Below, piece by piece: positions 8,007 through 15,057 of a stretch of 26,734 bases of DNA. How positions within the stretch are numbered: position 1 is the first letter of the stretch; every line of letters begins with the position of its first letter. The notes below the pieces were generated by a model, which was not told the DNA's origin, made no database searches, and worked only from the letters and a program-made list of their open reading frames with translations. The DNA is from Bacillota bacterium (GTDB taxonomy: Bacteria > Bacillota > UBA4882 > UBA8346), in the NCBI GenBank assembly GCA_023435225.1, contig JAEYRX010000048.1, forward strand, positions 1 through 26,734, in the 5' to 3' direction. Made by a program: the position numbers and the translations under genes.

Positions 8007-10622
8007 TTACAATTTTGTTTTAAAGACCAATCCCTTCTCCTGTCCATAATCTACTGTTACTTTCTGCCCGTCACGGGCCTCTCCTTGGAGGATTAGACGG
8101 CCAAGTGGGGTTTCAACTTCTTTCTGAATCGCTCGTTTCAAAGGTCTGGCGCCATAAACAGGTTCATAGCCTACTCTGACCAGATGAGCTTTTGCCTCAT
8201 CAGTCAATTCCAAGCTAATATGGCGTTCGGCCAACCTATGCCGGAGATAATCCAAGTGAATACCCACAATTTCTTGCAAATGTTCTTCGGAGAGTGAATG
8301 GAAAACGATAGTCTCATCAATCCGGTTTAGAAATTCAGGCCGGAAATGACTTCTCATCTCATCCAGAACGGCATTTTTCATTTGCTCATAAGCTACCCCG
8401 GCATAAGTACCTTTATAATCCAATATTCGCTGACTTCCTATATTAGAAGTCATTATGACGATAGTATTTTTGAAATCCACCGTCCGCCCCTGGCCATCGG
8501 TTAGGCGGCCATCATCCAAGATCTGCAGTAATAAATTAAAAACATCATAATGGGCTTTCTCAATCTCATCAAATAAAACTACTGCAAAAGGACGTCTACG
8601 GATAGCTTCAGTAAGCTGACCACCTTCCTCATACCCGACATATCCGGGCGGAGCTCCTATCAATCGGGCTACCGTATGCTTTTCTTGATATTCGGACATG
8701 TCGATCCTGATCATGGTATTGGGATCGTCAAAAAGAAACTGGGCTAAAGTCCGGGCCAACTCCGTTTTTCCGACACCGGTCGGGCCCAGAAAGATGAAAG
8801 AACCAATTGGCCGGTTGGGATCTTTTAATCCGGAACGCGCCCGGACCACCGCTTCAGCTACGGCTATTATCGCTTCATCCTGCCCTATTACCCGTTTATG
8901 TAATTCTTCTTCAAGGTGCAATAGTTTTTGGACTTCACCCTCCAATAGTTTTGAAACCGGTATTCCAGTCCAACGGCTAACCACATCGGCGATATCTTCC
9001 TCGTCAACTTCTTCTTTTATCAATCTGGATGTTCCCTGCTTTTTCGATAACAACTCTTCTTCAGCCGCTAGTTTCTTCTCCAAATCAATAAGCTTTCCAT
9101 ATTTTAATTCGGCAGCCCGGTTTAGGTCATATTGGAGTTCAGCTTGTTCAATCTCAATCTTTGTTGCCTCAATCTCCTCTCTTAACTGCCTAAGCCGCTG
9201 AATACCCTGCTTTTCTGCTTGCCATCTTACTTTTAAAGCATCAGCTTCAGTTTTTAGATTGGCCAATTCTTTCTCTAATTTTTCCAAACGCTCCCGGGAA
9301 GAAGAATCAGTTTCTTTCTTTAAAGCCTCCCGTTCAATCTCCAGCTGCATTATCCGGCGCATCATCTCATCCAATTCGGTAGGCATCGAGTCAATCTCAG
9401 TCCGCAATTTAGCGGCTGCTTCATCTACTAGATCTATCGCTTTATCCGGTAGAAAACGGTCGGATATATAGCGGTTTGATAGTACCGCCGCTGCCACTAA
9501 AGCAGTATCCTTAATTCGAACCCCATGGTGAATCTCATACCGCTCATTTAAACCGCGCAAAATGGAGATAGTGTCTTCCACCGTCGGTTGATCAACCAAG
9601 ACAGTTTGAAAACGCCGTTCCAAAGCTGCATCTTTTTCAATATGTTTCCGGTATTCGTCTAAAGTAGTAGCTCCAATACAATGTAGCTCACCCCTTGCCA
9701 GCATTGGCTTTAAAAGATTCCCCGCATCCATTGCGCCTTCTGCCTTTCCGGCTCCAACCACTGTGTGTAACTCATCAATGAAAAGAACTATCTGCCCGGC
9801 GGACTCCTGCACCTCTTTCAATACTGCCTTTAACCGTTCTTCAAACTCACCCCGATACTTAGCCCCGGCTATTAAAGCTCCCATATCCAATGAAACTACT
9901 CTTTTATTTTGTAACCCGTCCGGTACATCGCCCCTGATAATCCGCTGGGCCAGTCCTTCAACAATAGCAGTTTTCCCAACTCCGGGTTCTCCGATTAAGA
10001 CCGGATTATTCTTAGTCCGGCGCGATAAAACTTGAATTACCCGCCGGATTTCATCATCCCGACCAATAACCGGGTCCAATTTACCTTGGCCGGCATATTT
10101 GGTCAAATCTCGGCCGAATTTTTCCAAAGCTTCATATGTTGCTTCCGGATTTTGACTAGTTACCCGTTGATTACCGCGGATCTCTTTTAAAATCTTTTTT
10201 AATTCATCCCGGCTCAAATGAAACTCTTTTAAAAGTCTACCAGTTGCTCCACCATCATCGGTCATAGCCAATAGTAAATGTTCAACTGAAATATATTCAT
10301 CTTTCAATTTTCCGGCCTCATCCTCAGCTTGAGTCAATAACCGGTTAAGTCTGCCGGTAATATATACCTGGTCGGAGTAACTAGATGAACCATTAACAGT
10401 AACCCGTGGCAAGCGTTCAAGTTCCTGTCTTACCCGTCGCAACATATCCTGTGGATTGACTCCGGCCTTTTCCAATATGGAAACTGCTAACCCATTATCC
10501 TGTTCCAATAAAGATGCTAATAAGTGCTCTACATCAACTTGTTGGTGCCCCTGCCTCACCGCCATCCTTTGGGCCACGCCCAATGCTTCCTGTACCTTTT
10601 CAGTCATTCCATTTACATCCAT
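8007..10622 (-). CDS. clpB: ATP-dependent disaggregase ClpB
   Basis: A full-length Hsp100 disaggregase of 871 residues. It threads aggregated proteins through its hexameric pore together with DnaK/DnaJ. Domains in order: N-terminal Clp_N repeats (about 1-145); AAA+ 1 with Walker A GEPGVGKTA and Walker B LFIDELH; a coiled-coil middle domain (about 400-520) rich in Glu/Lys/Leu; AAA+ 2 with GPTGVGKTE and VVLFDEIEKA; and the D2 small domain. The reading frame opens 27 nt earlier at a TTG, but AAAGGGGTG stands 7 nt before the ATG at 10622, so that is the start. It lies downstream of dnaJ and a dnaK remnant, a typical chaperone grouping. Confidence 0.97.
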   Translation of the reverse strand: MDVNGMTEKVQEALGVAQRMAVRQGHQQVDVEHLLASLLEQDNGLAVSILEKAGVNPQDMLRRVRQELERLPRVTVNGSSSYSDQVYITGRLNRLLTQAEDEAGKLKDEYISVEHLLLAMTDDGGATGRLLKEFHLSRDELKKILKEIRGNQRVTSQNPEATYEALEKFGRDLTKYAGQGKLDPVIGRDDEIRRVIQVLSRRTKNNPVLIGEPGVGKTAIVEGLAQRIIRGDVPDGLQNKRVVSLDMGALIAGAKYRGEFEERLKAVLKEVQESAGQIVLFIDELHTVVGAGKAEGAMDAGNLLKPMLARGELHCIGATTLDEYRKHIEKDAALERRFQTVLVDQPTVEDTISILRGLNERYEIHHGVRIKDTALVAAAVLSNRYISDRFLPDKAIDLVDEAAAKLRTEIDSMPTELDEMMRRIMQLEIEREALKKETDSSSRERLEKLEKELANLKTEADALKVRWQAEKQGIQRLRQLREEIEATKIEIEQAELQYDLNRAAELKYGKLIDLEKKLAAEEELLSKKQGTSRLIKEEVDEEDIADVVSRWTGIPVSKLLEGEVQKLLHLEEELHKRVIGQDEAIIAVAEAVVRARSGLKDPNRPIGSFIFLGPTGVGKTELARTLAQFLFDDPNTMIRIDMSEYQEKHTVARLIGAPPGYVGYEEGGQLTEAIRRRPFAVVLFDEIEKAHYDVFNLLLQILDDGRLTDGQGRTVDFKNTIVIMTSNIGSQRILDYKGTYAGVAYEQMKNAVLDEMRSHFRPEFLNRIDETIVFHSLSEEHLQEIVGIHLDYLRHRLAERHISLELTDEAKAHLVRVGYEPVYGARPLKRAIQKEVETPLGRLILQGEARDGQKVTVDYGQEKGLVFKTKL

Positions 10623-10691
10623 GATTAAACACCCCTTTGTAATTGACAATTAAAAACCTCAAAATTTCGATAAAAATAATTTATATCAATA

Positions 10692-10720
10692 ATTATATTA
10701 GCTAGAATATAAGCTTTCAC
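10692..10720 (-). promoter_or_regulatory. Probable clpB promoter
   Basis: On the minus strand: -35 GTGAAA (10720-10715, 4 of 6), a 17-bp spacer, and a perfect -10 TATAAT (10697-10692), about 70 bp upstream of the clpB ATG. The -35 overlaps the stop of the 26-codon ORF. I found no CIRCE (TTAGCACTC-N9-GAGTGCTAA) or HAIR element nearby. Confidence 0.45.
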
Positions 10721-10797
10721 TCCTGGGCCAAGGCAACATCCTCCAACGCCCAGAGGTTTCGCCAGTTTTTATGGATAATAATTTCATACCGGCCCAT
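10717..10797 (-). CDS. 26-residue ORF between dnaJ and clpB, possible remnant of a MerR/CbpM/HspR-type regulator
   Basis: A 26-codon reading frame starts with ATG 1 nt after the dnaJ stop and has GGAGGAGGT about 8 nt upstream, inside the dnaJ tail, so translational coupling is likely. The product begins MGRYEIIIHKNW and ends WALEDVALAQE. The WALEDVA stretch resembles the opening of MerR-like chaperone modulators (CbpM, HspR), which normally sit between dnaJ and clpB and run to about 100 residues or more. Past the TGA the sequence is AT-rich with stops in frame, so this is either a truncated regulator or a real microprotein. The family assignment is a suspicion based on position and a few residues. 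Confidence 0.4.
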   Translation of the reverse strand: MGRYEIIIHKNWRNLWALEDVALAQE

Positions 10798-10798
10798 C

Positions 10799-11827
10799 TT
10801 AACGACCTCCTCCAAAAGATTGTCTGGGATTAAAATTGGTTTCCATAGCTAATTTGGAGTAAAGTTCCCGTTCTTTCTCACTGATTTTCGTAGGGACAAT
10901 AATTTTTAACTTAACATATTGATCGCCACGACCGCCATTTTTAGTTCTTAATCCCTGACCCCTAAGCCTCATCCTCTGACCACCTTGAGAACCAGGTGGA
11001 ATTGTCATTTCCACCGTTCCATCCAAAGTCGGAACTTTAACCTTGGCGCCTAAAACAGCTTCCCAAGGTGATACCGGTAGTTCTATTTGCAAATCGTTTT
11101 CACCGACCATAAAAAACAAAGAATCCGGCTGTAGCCTTACTCTTAGAAATAAATCTCCGGCAAGATCTTTACCAGTCCCCGGATGCCCTAATCCGGCCAA
11201 ACGAATAACCGTCCCTTCCCTTACTCCAACTGGGATATTGACCTCTACTTGTTTCCGGTTTTTTAATATTCGGCTCCCTCTACATACGGGGCATACTATT
11301 CCAGCCTTAATTCCGGTAGCATTACATTCGGTACAACCTCTGGGTAGATCAATTGAGAATTTAAAAGGTCCTCCCTTAAATGCTTCCCGTAAATTCAACG
11401 GAAGTTCAGCCTCAATATCCTCACCTTTCATGGCAAAACCGGAACCAGCTCGGGCTGGACCGCCGCCTCCAAAAAAGGCATTAAAAAAATCACTAAAATC
11501 AACCCTGCCATCCGCACGACCGCCAAAAATATCTCCGATATCTTCAAAATTGACCCTTACATTCTCCCAACCGGGAGGAGGCGTAAAGTCAGCCCCCTCC
11601 TTATAGTTTGGACCCAACTGATCATACCGGCGACGTTTTTCCGGATCCGAAAGAACGGTATAAGCTTCGTTGATTTCCTTAAATTTCTCCTCCGCCGTTT
11701 TATCTCCGGGGTTGACATCCGGGTGGTATTTCCGGGCCAAACGCCGGAAGGCTTTTTTTATCTCGTCCTCACTGGCGGTTCTGGAGAGGCCTAAAATTTC
11801 ATAATAATCTCTAAATTTTACCGCCAT
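10799..11827 (-). CDS. dnaJ: DnaJ-family co-chaperone with a shortened zinc-binding region
   Basis: A 342-residue J-domain protein that stimulates DnaK ATPase activity and delivers substrates. The J domain covers about residues 3-70 with an intact HPD (KYHPDVNPG). A Gly/Phe-rich segment follows (about 75-130), then the two-part C-terminal substrate-binding domain ending in the G-rich RQSFGGGR. Classical DnaJ has four CxxCxGxG repeats; here only two Cys pairs remain, CTECNATG and CPVCRGSR, so one zinc site at most is expected. The ATG at 11827 is preferred over an in-frame GTG 9 nt upstream, because that GTG is part of the AGAGGTGA ribosome binding site. It directly follows the dnaK remnant on the same strand. 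Confidence 0.9.
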   Translation of the reverse strand: MAVKFRDYYEILGLSRTASEDEIKKAFRRLARKYHPDVNPGDKTAEEKFKEINEAYTVLSDPEKRRRYDQLGPNYKEGADFTPPPGWENVRVNFEDIGDIFGGRADGRVDFSDFFNAFFGGGGPARAGSGFAMKGEDIEAELPLNLREAFKGGPFKFSIDLPRGCTECNATGIKAGIVCPVCRGSRILKNRKQVEVNIPVGVREGTVIRLAGLGHPGTGKDLAGDLFLRVRLQPDSLFFMVGENDLQIELPVSPWEAVLGAKVKVPTLDGTVEMTIPPGSQGGQRMRLRGQGLRTKNGGRGDQYVKLKIIVPTKISEKERELYSKLAMETNFNPRQSFGGGR

Positions 11828-11940
11828 TTCGGTCACCTCTTCTCAATTTTCAACTTTCAGAATGAGCTTTAATTGATTTGCTTGTTTGTTATTAAATCCA
11901 AAATCCGAAATTCGCAATCTGAAATTCTTAGGCATTTTGT

Positions 11941-12046
11941 TTAGGGAAGCGCTGATTAATTGAATAAGTGACGATTTTGTGCTTCGCAAAATATCTAATG
12001 CCGCATATTTGCTCGCACAAAATCGGATTAATCAGCGCTTCCTTAG
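11941..12046. mobile_element. Family-A miniature element (98 bp), copy 1, with TTAG flanks
   Basis: The element spans 11945-12042. It has 16-bp perfect terminal inverted repeats GGAAGCGCTGATTAAT and inner inverted arms CGATTTTGTGC/GCACAAAATCG, so a single strand can fold into one long hairpin with an asymmetric bulge. TTAG stands on both sides (11941-11944 and 12043-12046) as a 4-bp target duplication or preferred target. It sits inside the dnaK coding remnant. Copy 2 (18958-19055) is in the opposite orientation, exactly the same length, and differs by my count at about 6 of 98 positions. No transposase is encoded. Confidence 0.85.
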
Positions 12047-12612
12047 CTTCCTTCATCATCCGATCGATTTCCTCCTTGGATAACTAGGTCGAACCGGTAA
12101 TAGTCACCTTCTGTTCTTTTCCGGTAGCCCGGTCACTGGTGGTAACAGTCAAAATCCCGTTAGCGTCGATATCAAAAGTAACTTCTATTTGCGGTACTCC
12201 ACGCGGCGTTTGACGGATACCTTCCAGTCGAAAATGACCTAAAGTCCGGTTATCGATAACCATTTCTCTTTCTCCCCGGAGTATATGTATGTCAACCGCC
12301 GGTTGTTTATCCTCCGCTGTAGAAAATGTTTCTGTACGTCTCACCGAAATTGTAGTATTTTTCTCCACCAACTTAGTCATAACACCGCCCATAGTCTCCA
12401 AACCTAGTGAAAGGGGTGTAACATCCAACAACACTACATCTTTGACCTCTCCGGCCAACACACCGGCCTGAATTGATGCGCCAACCGCTTCTACTTCATC
12501 GGGGTTTACCGATTGATTTGGTTTTTTTCCACCAGTTAAACGTCTCACTAGCGCTTGAACAGCCGGATCCTTGTAGAACCTCCAACTAATATAACTTCAT
12601 CCTATCTGACAA
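12047..12612 (-). pseudogene. dnaK: dnaK remnant (Hsp70), truncated at both ends, frameshifted and interrupted
   Basis: Only about the middle third of Hsp70 is recognisable. Homology starts at DEVILVGGSTRI (12601 downward), the end of the ATPase domain. A missing C near 12565 shifts the frame; restoring it reads on through PAVQALVRRLTGG. From 12548 to 12084 the frame is open through the linker (DVTPLSLGLETMGG) and most of the beta-sandwich substrate-binding domain. It then meets a TAG (12086-12084), after which LSKEEIDRMMKEA continues in frame, so the TAG is a nonsense mutation. The family-A element follows at once and the lid domain is gone. About 330 N-terminal codons are also absent. A functional dnaK must exist elsewhere if the organism has one. 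The intact 154-codon part could still be translated from an internal ATG, but it lacks the ATPase. Confidence 0.85.
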
Positions 12613-12659
12613 GTAGTAAAAAATAAATATATTTAATTTCTAATATTATTTTAAAATAA

Positions 12660-12687
12660 TTAGTTAACTATGTCAAATGTTAACTAA
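12660..12687. repeat. 9-bp inverted repeat upstream of the dnaK remnant
   Basis: TTAGTTAAC (12660-12668) and GTTAACTAA (12679-12687) form a perfect hairpin with a 10-nt loop, TATGTCAAAT. Its loop and right arm resemble parts of the 50-bp direct repeat that follows (TATGTC and TTAACTAA), so it may be a shortened relative. Confidence 0.5.
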
Positions 12688-12720
12688 GTATTATTAAATA
12701 AAAATTAGGTTAACTGTGAA

Positions 12721-12770
12721 AAGTATGTCGCGTTTGCCCCTATATTAACTAACTCATTGCGACATATTTA
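12721..12770. repeat. 50-bp direct repeat, copy 1
   Basis: Identical over all 50 bp to 12861-12910; the two copies are exactly 140 bp apart. Each contains an 8-bp inverted repeat TATGTCGC/GCGACATA around 27 nt that include GCCCCTATATTAACTAAC. Together with the hairpin between them and the terminator at 12922-12958 they fill the gene-free stretch 12613-12990. Confidence 0.85.
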
Positions 12771-12792
12771 AAATATAATAATCTTTATCTTA

Positions 12793-12824
12793 CATTTCAC
12801 ATCCCTAATGCCGGATGTGAAATG
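12793..12824. repeat. 12-bp perfect hairpin between the two 50-bp repeats
   Basis: CATTTCACATCC (12793-12804) and GGATGTGAAATG (12813-12824) with an 8-nt loop CTAATGCC. On the plus strand CATTTTTT follows, so it could terminate a rightward transcript, but no rightward gene ends here. Confidence 0.6.
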
Positions 12825-12860
12825 CATTTTTTGGTATTCTTATATTTTACATTTTAAGGT

Positions 12861-12910
12861 AAGTATGTCGCGTTTGCCCCTATATTAACTAACTCATTGC
12901 GACATATTTA
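12861..12910. repeat. 50-bp direct repeat, copy 2
   Basis: Exact copy of 12721-12770 with the same internal TATGTCGC/GCGACATA hairpin. The absence of any change suggests a recent duplication or ongoing gene conversion. Confidence 0.85.
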
Positions 12911-12921
12911 GTTCCCCAAAT

Positions 12922-12958
12922 ATAAAAAATGACTCCTTATCCAGTTAAAGGAGTCATT
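12922..12958 (-). terminator. Intrinsic terminator of the coiled-coil protein gene
   Basis: On the minus strand, 11-bp arms AATGACTCCTT/AAGGAGTCATT (12958-12948 and 12938-12928) with a 9-nt loop are followed by TTTTTATATT. It lies 33 bp past the stop of the coiled-coil gene. Confidence 0.8.
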
Positions 12959-12990
12959 ACAATATCCATTAAAATTTAAAATACCGAGCT

Positions 12991-13353
12991 TTAGACGACT
13001 TTTCTCTTTAAGGTTCTTATTGATACTTCATGTTCACCTAACATTTCATGAATAGATTTATTATCTTCAATGATATTATCAAGCTTTATATTGACCTCGG
13101 TACGAAATTCAACCAACTGGGCTGTTTGCTCAATTACTGCATCGAGCTTTTTTTCAAATCTCTCTTGCCTTTCATCAAATCTCTCTTGTCTTTCATCAAA
13201 TCTCTCTTGCCTTTCATCAAATCTCTCTTGCCTTTCATCAAATTTGATTAAATTTTCTTCAAATTTGTCTAATCTTGCTTCAAACTTTCTTTGCCCTTCT
13301 TTAAGGCTTCGCAGTTCTTCCAGGAGCAATTTTTGAAATTCTTCGTTCGACAT
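12991..13353 (-). CDS. Coiled-coil protein with tandem FDERQER heptads
   Basis: A 120-residue, highly charged helical protein without membrane segments or signal. A Lys/Glu-rich helix leads into a heptad array in which FDERQER recurs four times, followed by a Leu/Ile/Val heptad coiled coil to the end. Such proteins self-associate or act as tethers; I do not recognise a specific function. The repeats are perfect heptads, so unit gain or loss would lengthen or shorten the rod without breaking the coiled-coil phase. ATG 13353 is chosen over the TTG two codons upstream, because AGGAGG lies 7 nt before the ATG but only 1 nt before the TTG. It has its own terminator downstream. Confidence 0.75.
   Translation of the reverse strand: MSNEEFQKLLLEELRSLKEGQRKFEARLDKFEENLIKFDERQERFDERQERFDERQERFDERQERFEKKLDAVIEQTAQLVEFRTEVNIKLDNIIEDNKSIHEMLGEHEVSIRTLKRKVV
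13159..13242 (-). repeat. Four 21-bp tandem repeats inside the coiled-coil gene
   Basis: Four consecutive 21-bp units (13159-13179, 13180-13200, 13201-13221, 13222-13242), nearly identical; the second has one T for C. Each encodes one FDERQER heptad. The low divergence points to recent slippage or recombination. Confidence 0.85.
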
Positions 13354-13393
13354 TTCCAAACCTCCTCTTGTCCCAAAATCATTTTATCATATT

Positions 13394-13427
13394 AAAAATA
13401 AAAATACCAGATTCTTCAATCTGGTAT
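13394..13427 (-). terminator. Intrinsic terminator after the AsmA-like gene
   Basis: On the minus strand, 10-bp perfect arms ATACCAGATT/AATCTGGTAT (13427-13404) with a GAAG tetraloop are followed by TTTTATTTTT. It lies 20 bp past the stop at 13447. Confidence 0.85.
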
Positions 13428-13446
13428 CAATACAATCTTCACCAAG

Positions 13447-14079
13447 CTATTGCGAATTTTTACTCACCCGATTTATTAGAAATAGAACAATCTCATTAAA
13501 ATTATTTAGGTTAGTAATCTTTTTCTTATTTAATAATATTTTCTTAGGGGGACTAACCGGTTTATCCACAGTATAATCAATAAAATAAACATGATCGGTA
13601 GACAGCGCCAAGTTATTAATTTTTGTTCTAATCTTATTAGTAGCCGAATCTTCAAGCTTTTTTCTATCTATAATCGCTTTCATCCGGTTTAAATTCAAAT
13701 CATGATTACGGTTTTTAACAATCGAGACTTCGTAAAGGTTTATCTCAAGTTCCTTAATATATGGTTTTCGATTCAAAATGGATTCCCGGTCATAATTAGC
13801 ATATATATATGGAACTTCAGCTAAAGTCCCTGAAAATCCCGGAGGGTTATAGATAATAAGCCGTTTAACCGTAAATGAACTTTTAAAAATATTCAAGTCG
13901 ACATTATTGACTGATACCCGGACTCCCAGACTCTTTCCAATAAAAAATTCGGCCACGGATTTTGTTACATATTTTTGACCGAGAAACCCTATTATAACTA
14001 AAATAATAAACCATACCATAAAGCTCAAAAAAGAATGTTTTTCATTGGTCTGTTTCTTTTTAGATCTACCGGTTCTCAT
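13447..14079 (-). CDS. Membrane-anchored AsmA/DUF748-like protein
   Basis: A 210-residue protein with a basic N-terminus (RSKKKQ), one membrane segment at about residues 19-37, and a soluble beta-rich remainder. The pattern GVRVSVNNVDLNIFKSSF, then LIIYNPPGF, then a YDRESILNRKPYIKELEI stretch is typical of the N-terminal part of AsmA/DUF748-type proteins, which bridge or modify cell envelopes. It is far shorter than full AsmA proteins and may be a minimal version. It lies 37 bp downstream of the DUF4197 gene, on the same strand and probably in the same operon, and ends at a clear terminator. The family call rests on pattern recognition only. Confidence 0.6.
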   Translation of the reverse strand: MRTGRSKKKQTNEKHSFLSFMVWFIILVIIGFLGQKYVTKSVAEFFIGKSLGVRVSVNNVDLNIFKSSFTVKRLIIYNPPGFSGTLAEVPYIYANYDRESILNRKPYIKELEINLYEVSIVKNRNHDLNLNRMKAIIDRKKLEDSATNKIRTKINNLALSTDHVYFIDYTVDKPVSPPKKILLNKKKITNLNNFNEIVLFLINRVSKNSQ

Positions 14080-14116
14080 AGCTGATATTCCTCACAAGGT
14101 CACTAATATATCAATC

Positions 14117-14821
14117 TTATTTGCCGAAAACTTTTTTCAATATTTCCGTTATTCGCGCCGCTGGATCTTTCCTAATCTTTCGTTCCTCTTCTCCGACCAT
14201 ATAAAACAATCCATCCAGGGATTTGCTTACGACGTACTGATCTATATCGACCAGTTCAACCTTTAAAAATTTAACCTTTTGAATTTTGTTTGCCAAATCT
14301 TTGTATTTCTTAGTTACTCCAACGTCATCGGTGGCTTTAGCTACTGCCGGCAAAAAAGCTGCCGATAGTTTTGCCGATGTTTTAGTTTTAAAATAGTCAG
14401 TCGCTGCAGTATCGTTCCCTTTCCAGATCTTTTTAGCATCTTCAAAATTCATCTCTTTAATGGAACCCCAAAAAATCTCTCTGGCTGCCGGCGCTGCCCG
14501 TTCCGCCGCCCGGTTCATGCTAAGGATAAACTCATCCACTTTTTTCCCATAACCGATTTTTCGCAGCCAACTTTCGACCTTGATTAATTTCTCAGGCATT
14601 AGGATTTTAATTGTTTCATTTTTAAAATAACCATCCACTCGTCCGGTTAAATCTACGGCATTAGTAGTCCCAACTTTCAGAGCTTCTTTCAATCCTTCTA
14701 TAATCTGGTCTTCACTTAAACTACTCCCCTGAATCAACCAGCTAAAGTCAAATTTAGCTAATCCGGTTGAAGAAAAAAACATTAAACTGATAATAATTAG
14801 ACTCAATATCCAACGTTTCAT
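14117..14821 (-). CDS. DUF4197 family exported protein
   Basis: A 234-residue protein with a cleavable signal peptide (MKRWILSLIIISLMFFSSTGLA, given by position 1-22) followed by the mature region. The DUF4197 hallmarks are present: an early L-x-x-GLKEAL-x-x-G helix, the AVDLTGRVDGYFKN-like segment, AAERAAP, and a C-terminal GLFYMVGEEERKIRKDPAARITEILKKVFG-like region at about residues 203-233. The family is of unknown function and is mostly reported from diderm bacteria. The reading frame opens 24 nt earlier, but GAGGAGAG stands 5 nt before the ATG at 14821, and the signal peptide begins there. Operon with the AsmA-like gene, 37 bp apart. Confidence 0.8.
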   Translation of the reverse strand: MKRWILSLIIISLMFFSSTGLAKFDFSWLIQGSSLSEDQIIEGLKEALKVGTTNAVDLTGRVDGYFKNETIKILMPEKLIKVESWLRKIGYGKKVDEFILSMNRAAERAAPAAREIFWGSIKEMNFEDAKKIWKGNDTAATDYFKTKTSAKLSAAFLPAVAKATDDVGVTKKYKDLANKIQKVKFLKVELVDIDQYVVSKSLDGLFYMVGEEERKIRKDPAARITEILKKVFGK

Positions 14822-14865
14822 AATAACTCTCCTCGGTATAAACATACCTTATACAATAAAATCAC

Positions 14866-15057
14866 TAAGAGATTTTCATAATTAAATAATTTAACATTTC
14901 GATACAATATATTGATAGCCTCATCTAAGCTATTCACTATATGGTTGTTTACATCAATACCTTAAGAAATAAATTTTTGATTGATGTAAACAACAAGCCT
15001 CGATAGCATGTACTACTATATCGAAAACTCAATTAAGGTAATTATGAAACTCCCTTA
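14866..15057. repeat. Family-C palindromic repeat, copy 1, with a nested palindrome
   Basis: The left end, from TAAGAGATTTTCATAATTA (14866 on) to CATTTCGATA, is matched in inverted form by the right end TATCGAAAACTC...CCCTTA (to 15057), giving imperfect inverted ends of about 38 bp. The core shared with copy 2 (20513-20632) includes TATTGATAGCC and TATTCACTATAT. Copy 1 is 72 bp longer because of an inner segment that holds a perfect 15-bp inverted repeat, GTTGTTTACATCAAT (14944-14958) and ATTGATGTAAACAAC (14980-14994). It overlaps the stop codon of the fusion gene. Confidence 0.7.

Noticed and set aside
8698..10653. Several plus-strand ORFs opposite clpB
   Set aside because: They are rich in Ser/Ile/Asn, as expected from the antisense of a conserved gene, and lack ribosome binding sites.
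10623..12720. CIRCE or HAIR heat-shock operators
   Set aside because: I looked for TTAGCACTC/GAGTGCTAA and CTTGAGT/ACTCAAG pairs near clpB, dnaJ and the dnaK remnant and found none.
12721..12910. CRISPR-like repeat-spacer-repeat
   Set aside because: Only two repeats, each 50 bp with a long internal loop, and a 90-bp spacer that itself holds a hairpin; no cas genes.
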